From Nitrososphaerota archaeon (GTDB lineage Archaea > Thermoproteota > Nitrososphaeria > Nitrososphaerales > UBA57): a DNA stretch of 17,648 nt. Shown piece by piece: positions 15,918-17,648 of the stretch (position 1 is the stretch's first letter; each line of letters opens with the position of its first letter). Below the pieces are notes generated by a model, which was not told where the DNA came from, ran no database searches, and saw nothing but the letters and a program-made list of their open reading frames with translations. The position numbers and the translations under genes are program-made. The stretch spans positions 1 through 17,648 of the forward strand of contig JACZWF010000004.1 of NCBI GenBank assembly GCA_022572285.1, written 5' to 3'.

Positions 15918-17222
15918 ATGTGGAATTGTATTGTAGCAATCCAAAATTACAAGCTAACGCCTGAGGAACTCCAAGAACTTCAGAATAAGAAACTAAGGAG
16001 ATTACTTAGACACGCATATGAACAAGTTCCCTTCTATAGGAAACGTTTCCGGGCTGCAAATATTACGCCGGACGATATCAAAAATACAGACGATCTTCGA
16101 CGTCTTCCTACCATCACTAGAGGAGAGATAGTTTCGGAATGGAGCAGCATAATCGCAAAGGGTAAGGGAGATGGGTACATCCAGCGATTCACTTCGGGAA
16201 CTACCGGAAAGCCATTACGTATTCTTAGGGATTCTAAAAGTGTGGATCGACACGTCGGGTTAGGACTTCGCAATTATTACCTTCTTGGGATCATGCCGTG
16301 GTTCAAAGCCTCACGAGTTATACGCCTAGGTTCTGATGCACAACGAAATAATGTTGACTCTGGAAGGGGAACTACATTACAAAACAATATTCGCAAAGTG
16401 GTGATAGGGCCTTGGTTGCCTCGACTAAGAGTCCCACGGAGTCGGACTATGAGCTTCCGACAGAATGTAGCTGAAGTGGCGCCCAGACTTCTCCAATATC
16501 GGCCAGATTATCTAATGAGTCGCCCGTCATACTTGATGGCTTTAGCGGACTGGTTTGAGGCACATGGGAAGAAAATCATTATACGAAAAATTCTATGTGA
16601 AGCAGAATATCTAAGTGAGAATTCTCGCAACAGGATAGAACGCGTGTTTGGCGGTGATGTGTACAATGCGTACGGTACAAATGAACTTGGAATGCTGGGA
16701 TCTGAATGTCGCCAACACTCTATGCATATTTTTTCAGACTATTTTGCTTTCGAGATTCTGAAAGATGGGGAACCTGTGGCTCCAGGTGAGAGGGGGGATG
16801 TTATCATAACAGGCCTTGACAACGAAAAAATGCCTCTAATTAGATACGAGCAGGGAGACATTGCAATTCCGGAAAATGGGATTGGTTGCCAATGCGGATC
16901 GAGTTTCCCAAGGCTTCGTGCTATTGAGGGAAGAAAGAATGACGGCCTAGTCCTTCCAGGAGGACAGAGAATCCCACCAGGGGAAATAATAAACTACGCC
17001 GAAAGTATTGCTGGTCTGAAGAGATATCAAGTGATCCAGGAGACCATCAACCGAGTTATAGTTAGGACGACGGAACAGGACGAAAAAGCTTCCGCGATTC
17101 TTGTTACCTACCTACGGGAACTCTTCGGATCGGACCTGACGGTGGACGTTCGATTTGAGTCGGAGGACTCATTTATCAGATTTACAGGAAAGAATAGGCC
17201 GGTCATCTGCGAGATTGGCTAG
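15918..17222 (+). CDS. CapK/PaaK-like adenylate-forming enzyme
   Basis: The product is 434 residues, about the usual family length. The ATP-binding loop is TSGTTGKP (92-99). YGTNE (252-256) is the A5 motif, with N in place of the common T before E256, and YEQGD (310-314) holds the ribose-binding aspartate D314. IEGRKND is the A8 hinge. Near the end TGKNRPVI carries K425, at the place of the catalytic lysine. C264, H267 or H270, C324 and C326 (CQCG) match the structural zinc site of PaaK relatives. The family activates carboxylic acids as acyl-AMP and passes them to CoA or another acceptor. Copies in polysaccharide clusters are called CapK, and their substrate is mostly unknown. Here it may add an acyl or amino-acid-like group to the glycan; that is inference. 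A true phenylacetate-CoA ligase is less likely because no phenylacetate genes are nearby. Confidence 0.88.
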   Translation: MWNCIVAIQNYKLTPEELQELQNKKLRRLLRHAYEQVPFYRKRFRAANITPDDIKNTDDLRRLPTITRGEIVSEWSSIIAKGKGDGYIQRFTSGTTGKPLRILRDSKSVDRHVGLGLRNYYLLGIMPWFKASRVIRLGSDAQRNNVDSGRGTTLQNNIRKVVIGPWLPRLRVPRSRTMSFRQNVAEVAPRLLQYRPDYLMSRPSYLMALADWFEAHGKKIIIRKILCEAEYLSENSRNRIERVFGGDVYNAYGTNELGMLGSECRQHSMHIFSDYFAFEILKDGEPVAPGERGDVIITGLDNEKMPLIRYEQGDIAIPENGIGCQCGSSFPRLRAIEGRKNDGLVLPGGQRIPPGEIINYAESIAGLKRYQVIQETINRVIVRTTEQDEKASAILVTYLRELFGSDLTVDVRFESEDSFIRFTGKNRPVICEIG

Positions 17223-17265
17223 CTCCAGATTGCTGCACTAGAACAGAAATATGATGTCCTCCATC

Positions 17266-17275
17266 TTTACTTATA
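17266..17275 (+). promoter_or_regulatory. Archaeal TATA box of the solute-binding protein gene
   Basis: TTTACTTATA is centred about 28 bases before the ATG at 17299, the distance expected if transcription starts at or next to the start codon. No ribosome binding site precedes that ATG, so the mRNA is probably leaderless. It sits in the only promoter-length gap of the window (17223-17298), where I see no clear terminator. Confidence 0.5.
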
Positions 17276-17298
17276 CCCTTTACAGGTAACGAAAAAAC

Positions 17299-17648
17299 AT
17301 GGCCAGTGCCAGCGTCAAGCTTTTGATTGTTCTCGTTGTAGTTATAGGGATAATCGCAACTCCTTTAATTCTGAGTCAGGCCGCCATTTTTCAGACAGCG
17401 AATCGCCCAATCGAGAGCATGAAATTTCTCACCGATTTTGGAGTAACTCCTAAGTCAATGCCATTCTTCGTGAGCCAAGAACGTGGATATTTCGAAGACG
17501 CAGGGGTCTCTCCTACGTTTTTGGAAGGGAGAGGAAGCAACTTTGCCATGACTCAACTAGATGCGGGTCAGGCAGACATGGCAATTGTGGATGCTAGCAC
17601 TCTCATTGCACGAGTAGAAGAGGGAGCGAAAGTCAACGCGGTCATGGT
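17299..17648 (+). CDS. NMT1/SsuA-like solute-binding protein, 3' end outside the window
   Basis: The visible 116 residues begin with a hydrophobic segment (about 7-29) that has no lipobox cysteine, so it is an uncleaved anchor or a signal peptide. The mature part then shows MKFLTDFGVTPKSMPFFVSQERGYFEDAGV, LEGRGSN and QLDAGQADMAIVDAST. These are the first strand and helix, and the A-D-x-A-I element, of the NMT1/THI5/SsuA periplasmic-binding fold. Such proteins bring thiamine pyrimidine precursors, sulfonates, nitrate or similar small anions to an ABC importer; the ligand cannot be chosen from this fragment. It has its own leaderless promoter and is likely the first gene of a transport operon that continues to the right, unrelated to the glycan cluster. 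Confidence 0.88.
   Translation, partial: MASASVKLLIVLVVVIGIIATPLILSQAAIFQTANRPIESMKFLTDFGVTPKSMPFFVSQERGYFEDAGVSPTFLEGRGSNFAMTQLDAGQADMAIVDASTLIARVEEGAKVNAVM

Noticed and set aside
17223..17298. Transcription terminator after the CapK-like gene
   Set aside because: No hairpin and no long T-run was seen, so I cannot support one.

Overview
The window reads as part of an archaeal chromosome. The signs are many TTG and GTG starts, few and weak Shine-Dalgarno matches, a TATA-like box about 28 bases upstream of a leaderless start near the right end, and protein types common in archaea (a DUF1616-like membrane protein and sequon-rich secreted proteins with one C-terminal anchor). The lineage cannot be fixed from the sequence alone; a Thermoproteota-type archaeon is my guess. 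No rRNA, tRNA, CRISPR array, transposase or phage gene was seen.

Layout: all recognised genes are on the + strand. From 1 to 17222 they run head to tail with overlaps or gaps of at most 21 bases, so there is room for only one long transcription unit, and its promoter lies left of the window. The left third (1-5831) holds a surface protein cut by the window edge, a second surface protein (DNRLRE-like domain, Ig-like domain, coiled-coil stalk, membrane anchor), a two-helix membrane protein with a cysteine-bearing soluble domain, and a polytopic membrane protein with a small zinc-finger-like loop. The middle (5834-10168) holds a large polytopic protein with extracellular domains, a DUF1616-like four-helix protein, and an ABC-2 type exporter (ATPase plus permease). 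The right part (10172-17222) holds five consecutive glycosyltransferases (four GT4-like, one GT2-like with membrane helices) and a PaaK/CapK-like adenylate-forming enzyme. After a 76-base gap a new unit begins with an NMT1/SsuA-like solute-binding protein cut by the right edge.

How they may work together (inference): the glycosyltransferases and the CapK-like enzyme would build and modify a cell-surface glycan on the cytoplasmic face, and the ABC-2 exporter would move it out. The two anchored proteins have many N-glycosylation sequons and carbohydrate-binding-like folds, so they could be acceptors or organisers of the glycan at the surface. The four poorly characterised membrane proteins between them are the most novel part. 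No oligosaccharyltransferase, flippase, polymerase or nucleotide-sugar gene is present, so the pathway must be completed elsewhere.

A repeated local feature is the TTGA stop-start overlap: five junctions can be read this way (2148, 7873, 11299, 12432, 13631), which suggests translational coupling.
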